Shown here piece after piece: positions 1 to 11,470 of a stretch of DNA of 64,000 nucleotides (the stretch's first letter is position 1; each line of letters opens with the position of its first letter). Where the stretch lies: positions 25,303-89,302 of the forward strand of contig JAGPYM010000079.1 of NCBI GenBank assembly GCA_020736575.1, read 5' to 3'. The notes below the pieces were generated by a model. That model worked only from the letters and a program-made list of their open reading frames with translations. It was not told where the DNA came from and made no database searches. The position numbers were made by a program, and so were the translations under genes. The DNA is from Thelonectria olida. Taxonomy: Eukaryota > Ascomycota > Sordariomycetes > Hypocreales > Nectriaceae.

Positions 1-457
1 TACAAACCCCGGCAGAGAGGACGTTTAGGAGACCCCATAAGTATTTGAAACACGTTCCGTAACTACACCTCAGCCCAGCTCTTCCTACCAGTCTGGATTT
101 GGCAAAGCTTCCTGGTCTCGGGCTGCTGTCCTCAAACCCGGTCCGATCAGCAGGCGACGGACCTGGATGTGTATTCTCATGGATCTGGGCCGAAACAACT
201 AGTACAGCCCGATCTAATGCATGTTGGCGGAGCAAGTTGGCGGAGCAAGTTGGGGGCCAAGAGGCACAAGGCGAAAAGCTTTGAAAGTATATATTCTCTG
301 AGACTCCAATAAAGTGATCCCGAAACCACTGTATCTTGTATTACAAACAGAAACTTGAACGCTCTTGGCTTCATCTGCACAAAAGACTATAGGCGGCTCG
401 ACTTTTTTGACTCAATCGTTTCCAACTTTCAAGCTCACAACAAAAACCTCTCCCAAT

Positions 458-1506
458 ATGCCCCAGTAAGTGTATTTCAACAGGACGCGTTTGACACTCC
501 TTGTTCCACATGTCCTCGCCTTGCAGCAGTGTCCCTGTCCAAGCCCAGGCGAGGAACCCGTGGCTCTGCTTTAAGCAAATCATCAACTGATCAACTGTTC
601 AGTTCAGGGCGGCACAACGCACATCCTGCGGGTCACCAACACCCCCACGGACATTCTTCGAACCATCCAACACACCCCTCCCAAGCACATCATCCTGCCG
701 GACACCATGTCCCAGCCTCGCGACGGGGAGGATATCACCCTCATCATCCCCCGCACACAGCCGCCCATCATACAGTTGTTGGGTCTCAGCCGCACCCGAA
801 CCATGGAATGCAAATGGCCCATCTTCAGCACGCACAAGGACAAAGAGGGGGTCATAGGCAAGGACACAATGCAGGTCACAAAGCCGGGCATCAAGCAGGT
901 CACCAACAAGGCCATCCTGCAGGACACGGCGCTGGTCATCACAGTGGACATGTGAGCGGGCACCACGCCGGTAAACCTCAGCACAAAGGCAACCACAACA
1001 GCAAGAAGCTCGCAGCTGGTGTGGCAGCTGGGGCGGTCGTGGGCGGTGGTACTACTTACATAATCTCGAACAACAACTATGACCTGTCAAACAACGAGGG
1101 GGACAGGGGTAGTGACGATGGCTGGTACTCCGATAATGACAATCCCAACATGGAAAACCAGGGCTTTCGGAGCGATTGGGATGGGGACGACGACCAAGGA
1201 GTTGATAATCCCTTTGAAACTGGAGACTATGACCGGGACGACTACAATGGGGGTGACTATACCGGAGCTGGCTATGCAGGAGGTGGCTATATCGGAGGGG
1301 ACTACACAGGAGGCAACGCTGGGAACAGTGGTGGTCAAAATGCCTCGGAATGCTGTGGTAACGACTGCTGCGGTGATGACTGCTGCGCATGCGGCAGTTG
1401 CTTTGACGATTGCTGTCAGGGCGATTGCTGCAGTTGTGACTGCAGTTGCTGCGGCGGCGGCTGTTGTTGTGATGACGACCAGAACGGGGAAGGATGGTGT
1501 TGTTAG
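458..1506 (+). CDS. His-repeat / glycine-zipper / Cys-rich protein, three exons
   Basis: I do not recognise a named family. The ATG at 458 is followed after 8 nt by a GTAAGT donor (intron 466-529, or 466-526 with the alternative CAG acceptor). A second intron lies at 560-602. With both removed the frame is continuous: exons 458-465, 530-559 and 603-1506, about 313 aa, starting MPHVPVQAQARNP. Order of regions: a His-rich segment with Gly-His every four residues (GHNAGHKAGHQAGH type); a short Lys/Ala/Gly glycine-zipper-like segment (KKLAAGVAAGAVVGGGTTYI); an acidic Asn/Asp stretch; Gly/Tyr/Asp repeats (GGDYTGAGYAGGGY type); and a tail in which 21 of the last 53 residues are Cys, mostly CC or CxC pairs among Asp. 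No signal peptide is visible. The His and Cys arrays suggest metal binding, which is inference. Start and splicing are consistent but untested. Confidence 0.72.
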
Positions 1507-2636
1507 ACGGCACAGGCTATTAATGTACACATGTCGGAGTTTGGAATCGAGATATAGGCTTTTCAATAGTTTAGAAATTTTAACCCGAATATGTTGGTCG
1601 TTCGCACGCCTAACAAGGTTTATGCGTGATCGTGACAGGTTCTCGGTCAATAGGTGAAAAGCCCCAACTTGCGCACTTAGTAGAGCCATCACCCTTCCGA
1701 CGACCTGGATATATGTAGTGTTGTGGGATGGTGGGTAACTCCTGTGATAAGAGTGGCTTGTCTCGAAAAAGTGCACCCAGCTGCAAGCAGCTGCTTGTCA
1801 GTGTTCTTTGTGTCACTTCCGAGGACACTCGCTTTTCCCTTCCCGCCTTTTTGCATCATTCAAGAGGCTTTGTTTATCTGACTAGACGAACGCAGAGGAG
1901 CCAAGACAGTCCAAGATAATCCAAGAAGGAACAAAATGGAATAACCACCCGACCTAAGGCGACAAGTCCCCCCGTAAGTCAACGTCCCCGGAAACATACC
2001 CATCAGCTCAGAGCCACGCACTCCTCGTAGAAGGAACTATGGGACCCTTGCCACAAATGAAAGTAACCATCAAGCTGTTCCTACCTCTCTCCATTTAAGC
2101 TCAAATGTTCCGCTGCAATAGAAGCATTGCGAGACATCTCACACGGAGCTGAACTCGAAGGACGGCATCCTGCCATTCAAGAGCACCGAAATAGTAACTG
2201 GCATCCTGGAATGGCCCATCGTGTGGGAGGAGGCTATGAAACTAAAGAGTGTGGCCAATGGTTGCAAGAATGTGGTTGAAGGGGCAGGAGGAAGGCTAGC
2301 TTGAGATATTGGAGTGGAACTTTTGTGAGCACTGATTAGTTGACGGTGAGAAAATAGTCAAAAGGTTGCGGCTGCGTTGTCTATAGTATATTAAAAGGAA
2401 TATTTAGCACGGTATAGACAACCTTTCTCACATCTATTTCATTTATCCCTCCCCTTCACGGGTGATGACCCCTTTAAACACACATAGATCAAACTATTAT
2501 AAACCTTGTCTATGGCTTTAGGCGAGGTGTCAGTCCAGGTTTCTATAACTCTATACTACACAGGAAAAGACTTGATCATAGATAGAGTTAAATTGATAAC
2601 AGGGTTATTACTGATTCATTTGTCTTTACGTGGAGG
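1507..2636. other. intergenic region, no supported gene
   Basis: This is the shared 3' side of the Cys-rich gene and the FAD oxidase gene, which converge here. No open frame has recognisable protein content. An AT-richer stretch at about 2350-2600 precedes the oxidase stop codon and probably holds both 3' untranslated regions. Confidence 0.5.
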
Positions 2637-4286
2637 TCACAGCTTAAAACCCCCTGGTACCCGTTTTTGAAAAACACTCTCCGGATCGTATTTCTTGGCC
2701 ACACCTTTCAGAAAATGCAGGTTTGCTTCGCCATATGACTTCAGCGGGTGTTGATATGCGGCAGCGTAGTTGAGATACTCGAATCCAAGAAGCAGACCTT
2801 TACTCTGAGCCTTAGCCTGAACCAGGGACAGGGTGCGGTGCGCAATCTCGTCCACTGCTTTCCTCGAGGAATCCTTTGGCCAAAGAGCTGATATGAGAAG
2901 CACTACAGAGCAATGTCAGTTTCGGTGCGGAAAACGGGGCCCCTGATCCCATAACTGACCAAAACCCTTATCAGCCGGGCTGACACCAAGAACATTTCCT
3001 CCGTTCGTTCTTGAACTAGTCAGTAGAGAGCCGGCAAGTGGCTCAAATGCCACGCTCCACACCACGCCGCCTTCTGGATTGAATGAATACAACGTGGAAT
3101 TCAAAGTGTCAAAAATTTCGGTCATTAGTTGCGTGGAGGGTTTGAAGGATGCCGTAGCAAAGAGCCAGTTTCTAAGATTGTGTAAGTTGAGCCAACCAAA
3201 CGAAGCTGAGCAAGACTTACAGCGGAGGGGTTGCATGTTCATTAGCTAGTGATGCTAAGGATGTTATAGACGTGGCATTGGAAATACTCGGGATGGCGGA
3301 TAATCCTGCAAACACAAGGGGACTGGGATCAGGTTTCGTATAAACTGCTGTGGACGAAAGGCTCCATAGTCTCGATGTCGAATTGTAGAGCAGCCCAGTT
3401 ACCAAAGAGGTATAGGTGTCGAAATTGGCAGCTGATGTAATGTCTGTAAAAGCTTTGAAGACTGCACTCCGCTGGGATATCTCGTTGCGGATCACCGTTG
3501 ATGAGATGTTTCCTTGTGAGAAGGTATCTAAATCGAATCGTGTCACGATGCCAAAGTTGTTGGTCCCGCCCTTGAGTGCCCTGTAGAGATCTGGATGAGA
3601 CTTCAGATTGGCATTCACGAGAGAGCCATTCGCTAGGACAACCTACTAGGTTAGCTAAGCACAAGGACTGGTTTTAAGAGCTCTCACCTCATAGTTGACG
3701 ACATTGTCACATGCCCAGCCTACCCGGGCCGAGAAGTGCGATATTCCTCCACCGAGGAGCAATCCGCCAACGCCAACAAGTCCATTTCTGCCCCCGGCGA
3801 CAGATACGCCCGAAGAGTCTAGGGCCTGGTAGACTTTGAGCCAAGATGCCCCAGCACCTACTGCTACCTTTGATTTGTCGTTACTCAGCTCGACTAATGA
3901 CAAATTTGTCATGTCAATCAAGACCCCTCCGGGGATATTGGCAGAGCCCGCGTTGGGATTGTGCCCCTGGCCTTTGATGGCAAACTCACAGCCGTCGACT
4001 GAGAAAATAACGGCAAGGCCCTGGGCAACATGATGCGAGTTCGACGGATGCACGATGCATGCCGGTTTGATTTCAGACTCCTGAAGGGACCAGTAGGAAG
4101 ATGCGGTGAGGTTGTAATCAGTTTGTCCGGGATAGCTGACAAGGGTGCTGAGAGCATGGCTGAGCAGACTGCACTAGAGAATGCGTATCAGTTCAAGATG
4201 CTCACTAAGTGCAAGTAGTTAGCGCATACACAGGAAGTTGCCGACACACTCGAGGCGAAAGCCATGGTTGACAATATGGGCTTCAT
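2637..4286 (-). CDS. secreted FAD-linked oxidase (berberine-bridge/PCMH type), five exons
   Basis: Predicted flavin-dependent oxidoreductase of the FAD-binding PCMH family, the berberine-bridge/6-hydroxynicotine-oxidase-like group common in fungal secondary metabolism. Exons, complement order: 4286-4230, 4173-3688, 3642-3221, 3171-2960 and 2902-2637. They total 1443 nt, or 480 aa plus stop, and all four introns (45-57 nt) have GT-AG ends. The N-terminus [18 protein letters not shown] reads as a signal peptide. The FAD core follows: [17 protein letters not shown], the [20 protein letters not shown] segment where the usual GGHS/GH flavin-linking histidine lies, and [20 protein letters not shown]. 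The C-terminus has the typical [19 protein letters not shown] and [11 protein letters not shown] ends. Its substrate is unknown. No other biosynthetic genes sit next to it, so a cluster role is not supported. The model appears intact. Confidence 0.88.
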
Positions 4287-4980
4287 CTTGAATAGATGAA
4301 TATTCTAAGGCACATCCAAACCAGTCCTTGTCTCAGTTGTATCTGTAGAGACATTTGAATCCGACTATATATACCCGATTGAAGACAATCCTGGAAATGT
4401 GCATCCTAACGGCGCCAACTCGGCGGCAGTCGCTCATAAGACCAGGAGATTCGGCCCGTTGACATGAACCCTGTCGGTTGAGCTACACGCACCAATTGCT
4501 CCGCGCCGATCAGCAGCTAGGCCGGGAATATGGCTCTACGGACGCGGGGCTTGTCACACTTGCGGGGTTCAGATTGAGACTATTCAATTCCTGCGGATAA
4601 CACGGATAGGATGAGAGCGAGATGACTTCATTACCGTCAGCAATCCCATTCAACCCATGCTTTTAGGTGTATTGAACAGCTATTGGGCTAGCTGGCATTA
4701 GAAGCTCGATTGGAGCCCCGGATTGAAGTAAATTGGGAATGGTTTAGAAGTCACCAGTTTCACGTTCTCTGCCACTCTCACGTTTGAAGGCTGTTCCGTG
4801 GCCAGCGGTTCACTACGTGGCACCAAGTATTATCAGTTCATCGCATTATTCTAGTACTACGGTTGTCACTACCACACCGTCATTATGGCTCTCTTCTTTA
4901 CGTGCCGTCTTCGTGCTTGGCGCACGACGACTACATCTCGACTAGAACTGTGTAAATGTGCTCCGTTTCGGCACTAACAC
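4287..4980. other. intergenic region upstream of the FAD oxidase gene
   Basis: This is the 5' side of the oxidase gene and lies beyond the 3' end of the sugar-porter remnant. I see no protein-like frame. A TATATA run at about 4366-4371 lies roughly 80 bases upstream of the oxidase ATG, in the antisense direction, and could act as a core promoter element. Confidence 0.35.
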
Positions 4981-5390
4981 CAAGTGAGTCAAAAGATTTG
5001 CCACGATGTGCAAAGACCCAGCATGTCCAACGGCCAAGGGATCATCAGCATCGACCATAAAAAAAGAGAGCAATTTCTTCCAAAACTCTTCCCTTTGTTC
5101 CAGGGAAAAGAGCCAGATAGTGGGCAGCATCCTGCCGAGCGTGCCAACGTAGACGAAGCAGAACTTCCACTGGGCTGCTTCAAGATCAATCGAGTGCACG
5201 TACTCTGACGAGGAACATTAGAAGTCATAGGCAACAAAGAGAGGTAGCATCACCCAGGGCACTTACGGTTGAAGAAGCCCGCACTGAAAACCACGCTCAG
5301 GTTGATAGTCAAACCCTTCGGCCTCAGCTCATATGCCAGAATCTCGACCGGATACGCCATAGACAGTGGTGTGAAAGTGATGTCTTAAGA
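4981..5390 (-). pseudogene. C-terminal remnant of an MFS sugar porter
   Basis: The minus strand encodes the last transmembrane region of a fungal sugar/maltose-type MFS transporter. One stretch reads DITFTPLSMAYPVEILAYEL followed by RPKGL. A 62-nt intron-like gap (GTAAGT...CAG) follows, then QYVHSIDLEAAQWKFCFVYV. In a shifted frame comes YLALFPGTKGRVLEEIALFF, matching the conserved PETKGRTLEE motif at the end of sugar porters. The N-terminal two thirds are absent and a frameshift separates the last two segments, so this is a relic. It points away from the alpha-glucosidase relic that starts at about 5448, the arrangement often seen at maltose/sucrose utilisation loci. The glucoside specificity is inferred from that neighbour. 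Confidence 0.72.
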
Positions 5391-5447
5391 GCCAAAAAAG
5401 ATGAATAGGCACGGCACTACGCATAGCCGGCGGCCTTAGTACCATGA

Positions 5448-7004
5448 TCTGGAAACACAAAACTGGAGCTTATATTTTGGAGGTATTTTATATGCTGCCT
5501 CCTTTGATCCTATCAATTACTCGCACAGTCATCTACAGGGAGTACATGGGAATATGGTTCAGCGTCCGGCAAATACCACCTTCGTCTCTTCGACAAAGAC
5601 CAGCCCGATCTCAACTGGGAGTACCCTCCTGTTCGTGTCGCCGTTGACAACATAATTCGCTCTTGGTTGGATAAAGGTGTCGATGGATTCCGGTATGTCC
5701 TCTCTCTCTCAATCCCAGTGCATTGGATGCTTGCTAACTTTTTCTGGGATGGACGTCACCAACTTTACAAGATGGATGGGCTTTCGGATGCGGAAGTGAC
5801 AATTTCATCAGCCAAATATCAGCATGGTGCAGGGCACCACGCCTGCGGCCCACGGATGCATGAACATCTCAAAGATGTTGGCAAGATTTTAACGCTGTAT
5901 TCATCTGCCTTCTCTGTTAGTGAGATGCTGGTCGTTAAAAATCCCAAGGAAGTTATAAAGAGTGTCGGCGGAACTACGGTGAACTGAACATGATCTTCAG
6001 TTTCGAGATGTAAGTTTATTGATGATTCCTAAAATTGGAACGTGTGCTAACCGTTCTAAAGTGTCGATATGCGCTACGGCGGCGAGGGGAAATTCCTCCC
6101 TCGCAAATGGGCTATGGCAGATCTCAAGTCAATTGTCACTAAGTGGTAGATAGTCATGCATAAGGATCAGGGTTGGAACGCTCTCTACTTCGAGAATCAT
6201 GACCAGGAACGGACGCTATCACGTTAGGGCTCTAATAAGCCTGAATACCATACTATTTCGGCCAAACTGCTCACGACGTTTCTTTCTTTTCAGAGCGGAA
6301 CAGGCTTCGTTTATCAAGGTTAGGAGTTGGGCATGGCGAATATGCCGGAATCCTGGGATATTTCCGAGTACTGTGATCTTAAAACTCTGAATCACTGGAA
6401 AGAGTAAGTCATCATGTCAATATGAAGCGAAAGGCTAATCTGACATGCAGAGATTGAGAGAAACGGTCGCGCCCAACGAGACAATCCTGGAAACTACCAG
6501 GAAGGAATACCACCTCAAGTCTCGTGGCCATGCCCGACCCAAGTCTAGGTAAAGAGACTGATGTATCTTTTAAACCCTTGCTGATGATTTTCAGTAGAAC
6601 TCAAAGGCAGGTTTCTCAGCTTGTCACCCCTGGATCAGAGTGAATGATCACTGCACGACATGCAATGCCGCCGCACAAGTGGCGACTCCTGGGAATGTAT
6701 TCGAGTACTGCGCTCATCATTAGCTCTTCGCAAGGAACGGGTAAGCATTTTCGATATGGAGAATGTGCGCTACCAGATGCGGGCCATGAAGATGTGCTTG
6801 CGTATTCCCCGTCGAAGGGCAAACAAAAAAGAGGTCGTTGTCTGTTACTTCCGGGAACACGAGAGCGCATGTGCGGTTCTATGGGAAACACGTCTCCAAT
6901 CTGCCAAGATCATTCCTTCAAACTACCCAGAAGTGCATAGTGGGCTTGATGGCCTGGTTCTTCGGCCGTTCGAGGCCTTTGTTTGTATGCCCAACAATCA
7001 ATGA
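5448..7004 (+). pseudogene. GH13 alpha-glucosidase (maltase-type) pseudogene
   Basis: Fragments in all three frames follow the order of fungal GH13 alpha-glucosidases. KYHLRLFDKDQPDLNWEYPP with IIRSWLDKGVDGFR lies at about 5560-5692. The next is GPRMHEHLKDVGKIL...FSVSEMLVVKNPKEVIKSVG (about 5850-5970), then ELNMIFSFE with an intron and VDMRYGG (about 5985-6085). A GWNALYFENHDQ block with the catalytic-region NHDQ signature, FVYQGQELGMANMPESW and an all-beta C-terminal part ending LDGLVLRPFEAFVCMPNNQ close the gene. Several frameshifts and an in-frame stop after the TKW codon at about 6145 break it. The N-terminal quarter is missing. The family assignment is firm because motif order and spacing are kept; function is lost in this copy. 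Confidence 0.8.
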
Positions 7005-7327
7005 GCTGCGAACAAGCTCAACCAAATCCCGAGTTTCCAAAACGGTGTGGTGGAACCAGAGACGGATTGCCTATCGCCTAGAACGAGGTGCGGATAACAA
7101 GTGAGCCGATGTGCTGATTAATTGAGAACAAAGTGAGCTATCGAATAGAGTTGACAACGCTACCGAAGAGGCAGTGCCGCCAGCGGCTTAATTCTATGTA
7201 TCCTCTTTAGAGACATTCATAATCTGCACCAGTCTTCCTAGTCCTTCATGGCTCAAAGCACTTACGAGCCTTTCCTCTCGAAGTAAATGGAGCAAGACCA
7301 GGTCACCTGTGACCCTAAGGGACTCAA

Positions 7328-8289
7328 TCAGGCTGCCCAGCGCACCGAGACTTTCATGCGGCCCAACATGAGTTTAGCTGACATCTGCCAGAATCCGGGG
7401 CACATATGATGATATGATGCCGTCGGCAACGGAGCTCGTGACCTCAAATAATTGAGATATCTAATGAATAAATCAACTCCGACGCGAAAATTTATGAATC
7501 TGGCGTGGTCTACCATTCCTGGACCCTGACTCTCAAGGGCTTGAGATGGCAGCAGGTCCCTAGCAACGGACATTGGGAGTGAGACACTCTGCCCTCGGTC
7601 ATTCGGGCCTGTTGTGGCGTCAACATACGGAATCGCCGTTTTCCATAAAACGGCACGTAGCCAAGAGCCAGTAATCACTATATCCTCGTGCTGAATTTGG
7701 TTGTCGCATGCTAGAAACGAGCGTTTCCGACATAACTGACCGCTCATGGACCTCGGCAAGTCATACTGGTTAAATCGTACATCTGGAGGCCAGGCATCAT
7801 CAAAAGACTGGAATAGCTTGCACGAGTTGCAAAAGCCGGGCCGAGTCCGCCATCCGAATGTGGTTGTAGCTTGGGAAGCATTGGACGAAGTTTGGAGGTG
7901 AGAGGTAGATGATGCTGAAGTGAATGAGCTCTGAAAAGGTATCAACGAGGTTCACTTCCGAAGCAGCATCTCAAGAGTTTGGATCGTACCTATCATCGAT
8001 GACCAAAATCCAAGCGATGCGAAGATAATACTGTGCCGTGTCGGAAGTCAAGTCAAAGGAGAAAGAATGTTGGTGGAGGCTTGATATGTGTGCGTAGGCG
8101 ATGGCTTCCTTGAGGAAGAGCGTGGAATTGGCCATCTTTCCAGGATGGGAGTAAAAGACGTGGAGGGAGAAACACGTGAGCAAGGCGTCGATGGTTTGTT
8201 ATTTTAAATAGTTGAGCATGAATCGAGCCTTGTCGGCTGATGAGAGTTGTAACACCAGAGGCAAAGCGAATGGAAATCAAAACCTCCAT
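7328..8289 (-). pseudogene. fungal-type (Zn2Cys6-class) transcription factor remnant, MalR/AmyR-like region
   Basis: The minus strand carries the middle and C-terminal regulatory part of a fungal transcription factor. SLHVFYSHPGKMANSTLFLK and EAIAYAHISSLHQH resemble the helix pairs around the usual WFYLREAI...GLH motif. RIAWILVIDDR follows, then an intron (GTACGA...TTTCAG, about 58 nt) and HSLQHHLPLT. Next comes LFQSFDDAWPP, and ITGSWLRAVLWKTAIPY matches the TxxWLRxLxWxLA motif. Frameshifts occur near 8190-8200 and between the FAT and LFQSFDD blocks (about 7815). No Zn2Cys6 finger is found upstream. Family membership is fairly clear. The link to maltose control rests on the adjacent alpha-glucosidase and transporter relics. 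Confidence 0.6.
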
Positions 8290-9167
8290 GCTGCCAGCAG
8301 TGTGAGGTGATACAACCCAGCCGCGGCAACCTGGCCTCTTGCCCGGTCGGTTGTGTGAGCCTCGGGCCTTCTCTCCCTTCCCTTGCCCGTGCCGCTGTTG
8401 ATGCGAAAGCCGCGTCTTCTACGGCTTGACGACTTGGTTAATTGGCCCATTGGCTGTTTCGTAAACCCCGGATGCCTCATGCCGACAGAATATACTTACT
8501 CTTCACTTCCTTTTGCGCCCTACCAACCTCTCATTAAACGTCTCGTAAAACCTCACGTGGCTTGACATAGATCCCTTGCATCATCTCCCTCCACATAGTC
8601 TATTATCACTCAATGGTTCCAGAGCGTTGTTAAAATACGGTAATTGCTGACGCCGAACACGACATGCGATCTTGGGCAGGCTGTGCTGTTTCCACCTTTC
8701 TTTCTAATATCAATTGCACTAGACGAACAGGTGTGAAGTTCGTCATCATTAGCCACGTTCAGGACCGAGGCTTCAAAGTTCAAACCTGTGGCTAGTCGAA
8801 TTCGACTCACGACCGTCGCACCCGGCACTTTAGTGCCGCGTCAGCCTCAATCGCGACGTCTAGCCCCAAGCGCTCATTAGCTGCCTCGTATTGTCAGTCG
8901 TCATAGTACTTCCTACCTGCGAGCGTTTCGTGCAAAGCCACCAGTAATTCAGGGATACCGGGAACGACTTGCCGGATACGAATCAACCAATGCTGCTGCT
9001 GGCTTGGATCGAAGCAACAACAGCTTCGAGCATTGGGACAAGTACAAAAGCCAGACCTGCTAGGACCCAAGTCTACTCGGTCCACTCCCAACTGCAACTT
9101 CTCTCGCTCTTTTCTCTCACTCAGATACAACACCATCCGATCTCTATATCTCATCTCCATTGCCATC
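8290..9167. other. intergenic region with the promoter side of the small GPI-type protein gene
   Basis: No coding content is supported. The last ~100 bases before 9168 are rich in C and T (CTCTCTATATCTCATC type), the usual pyrimidine-rich leader of expressed fungal genes. They precede an ATG in good context (CCATCATGA). Confidence 0.4.
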
Positions 9168-9419
9168 ATGAAGCTGAACATCTTCCTCACTGCCGCCATG
9201 GTTATCGCACCCGCTATAGCCGCCTCAACCACTACCACTACTACTGAGTAAGTGCACTTTCGAAAGTTTGGTATCACTGGGCGACTAACAGAATACAGGA
9301 CCGCTAAATCGACTGCAAAGGCGACGTCCAAGACTTCCAAGGGAGCTGCACCTACTATGCACGCCGACGTTCTTGGCGCCGCTGGCTTGGTTGGCGCCGC
9401 CGCGCTTTGGGCCATGTAA
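9168..9419 (+). CDS. very small secreted, probably GPI-anchored Ser/Thr-rich protein
   Basis: Two exons (9168-9247 and 9299-9419, intron GTAAGT...ACAG) give 66 aa. The N-terminus MKLNIFLTAAMVIAPAIAAS is a signal peptide with an AIA-A cleavage site. A short Thr run and a Lys/Ser/Thr stretch follow. The end, ADVLGAAGLVGAAALWAM, is a hydrophobic tail directly at the stop codon, preceded by small residues, as in GPI attachment signals. The mature chain would be only about 25 residues, probably O-glycosylated. Such tiny proteins are common and mostly uncharacterised in ascomycetes. The splice junction and stop are clean and the gene looks intact. Confidence 0.72.
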
Positions 9420-11100
9420 TGTGATGGACTTGCATGTACTTTTAGAGCAAGCATACAGATTCTTCTTCCTTCGGTTTAACTATTTGTCTATAAAGGTGTT
9501 GATCTACATATTTCTCCTGGCCGCACACTTAACTACATCGAGGGTGGGCGAGCTAAATGAGAAACGTGAAAAAAAAAGACCGACAGGTCCCGAATATCTT
9601 CAATCCACCGTGATATGTACTGGGAAATGTGGCCTGGGAGTGTAATGGTTTTTCTCCCCGGTGCGCCACGACCTTGGGAATTGGAGCTGCCCTAAGCGAT
9701 AAATTCATCCTCCAGGGCCCTGTGGAGTGTTGTGTTGGCAGGAGTGGCCGGATGATTTTCTTCGGAATCACATGTCTAGTAAGACAAGCGAAGTAATGTA
9801 ATACATCAAGAACAGAGCCAGCCTACATGACTTCGTGAACGAGTAACAACAGGTGTGACCGAATCTCTACGTTTATATTGGAATCCCCAAACTATGCACC
9901 GCGGCTTGAAATGCTTCCTCCTACACTGAGTCTTCTTCAACTCGTGCGTGCTAAACCATATAAAGCTGTCGAGGTCAGAACTGTTCGACCTGGGCGTTTT
10001 CCACGATGAAAGCAGCCCTTTAACAAGCTAGTGGATGGCCGAATTTGTAGCATAAGAGTGAACGCAGCCCGTCTTAGGGACCGACAAAATCATTTTCAGG
10101 GCCATTACATCAGAACAATCCTTAGTCAGTGCGGTCAAGCAACTTCAACAGTGGTTTAATATCTTCAACCTCGTGCAGCCATAGTAGGGCATCCAACGTC
10201 GTGTAGACATTCCAGTTATCTACCTCTAGAGGTAGTGTGAAATTCAAAATATCATAGACGTGTCAAGCTGCTTGATGCAAGTTTCTGGTATATACGCCAT
10301 ACGTCGCAAAATCTAGTCCTGTGTGTAATAATCTGTCGTAAACTGGGCGAGACGTTAAGGAACATTAAAATCTTCACTGCAGCATCGACAATGGCGAAAG
10401 GGGGATCGTGTTCTGTATCACAGCTCCCTGCCGAGCAAGTTGTGGCACAGTTGCGAAGATCTTCTGCCTCAACGATCTGATTACCTAGGAAGGTGGGCTG
10501 TAAAAGCTAATTGGATTACATCTCGAGGCGCAAGATCTGGACGGCGTTGGAAACTTGGGGTAGCATAGCGACTCAGGTAACTGTTAAATCAAGAGGATAT
10601 TGACACATGAGCGCTGATGCTATAAAATGGCCTACAGACAAGCCGAGGTGCATAGCGGGTCAGGGAGAGACTTGCTATTCTTCCGAATTAGAGCGTGATG
10701 AAAACAGAAGCAAGATAATTCCCCGCGATGGGGACTTTGATGGAAAAGCTGTGCTGATGTTGAGGTGCATGTTGAGCCCATACGTTGTAGATGTGGTCGA
10801 CAGACACAACACAGTCACTACGACCCGCAGGTTCTCTGCCCTGCTGCGCCTCGCTGCCTTATCTCGTAGTGAACCTGACTTGTTCCCCAGACTTTGACGA
10901 GGAGATAAATTTCCCATTTGAGGATCTTCATATTGCTTTTCTCGCCAGCACTTGAGCACTCATCTAGGAAGCACCACAGTCGCCATCGATGATATTACCT
11001 CACATATACAGACTTCGCCCAACGTTTGACATTATATCGGCCCATCGCTCAAACTAGTTCTCGATCGAAACGCTATATATCCAAGTGTCTCGAGGATTTA
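9420..11100. other. gene-poor stretch with possible decayed coding DNA
   Basis: No intact gene is supported. On the minus strand around 10120-10420 a protein-like frame appears (PFAIVDAAVKILMFLN, then in a shifted frame VYTTLDALLWLHEVEDIKPL). It reads like helical coding sequence broken by stops and a frameshift. I cannot name the family. Confidence 0.3.
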
Positions 11101-11400
11101 AACAACACTGCCATAACATCGCATATGTCCCCATTTTAATAATAACTTAATAGATCTATTTGCATAACATTAAGGAGAATTAAAGTAATTATGCTTGCAC
11201 TTAGAGTTCTAATATAAAGAGCTAGACTCTTAATAGAATAATTCTTAATAACTTTACTATTATAAGTAAATTAGTCTATATGTTATTAACCTTCTAACGT
11301 ACAGTCTTTATATAGTTTATATAAACTAGATAGCAGGTTTATTTAATCACTCTTTGTCTTACGCTTATTATACTGGCAGCTATAAAATGCTCTACCTTGG
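11100..11400. repeat. short AT-rich patch, RIP-like
   Basis: About 300 bases composed mostly of A, T and TA-rich words, with no open frames, are set in DNA of ordinary composition. The texture matches the two large AT blocks further on and suggests a short, heavily mutated repeat remnant. Confidence 0.45.
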
Positions 11401-11432
11401 CACGTTCTTCCCCAGTGCGGGAACAATTGTAG

Positions 11433-11450
11433 TAAGGGTTAGGGTTAGGG
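11433..11450 (+). repeat. interstitial telomere-like repeat (TTAGGG)
   Basis: The sequence TAAGGGTTAGGGTTAGGG is two exact TTAGGG units plus one near unit, the canonical filamentous-fungal telomere word. It sits just after the AT patch and about 11 kb into the window, so it is internal here. Confidence 0.6.
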
Positions 11451-11470
11451 CTGATAGTCCTGCATCCAAC

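Noticed and set aside
707..955. Alternative open frames overlapping the His-rich gene on both strands
   Set aside because: They are shadows of the low-complexity repeat; only the plus-strand frame joined by the two introns gives one continuous protein.
1052..1776. Long minus-strand Cys/Ser/His- and Ala/Thr/Val-rich frames
   Set aside because: They arise from reading the biased Gly/Cys repeats antisense, with no start context or independent motif.
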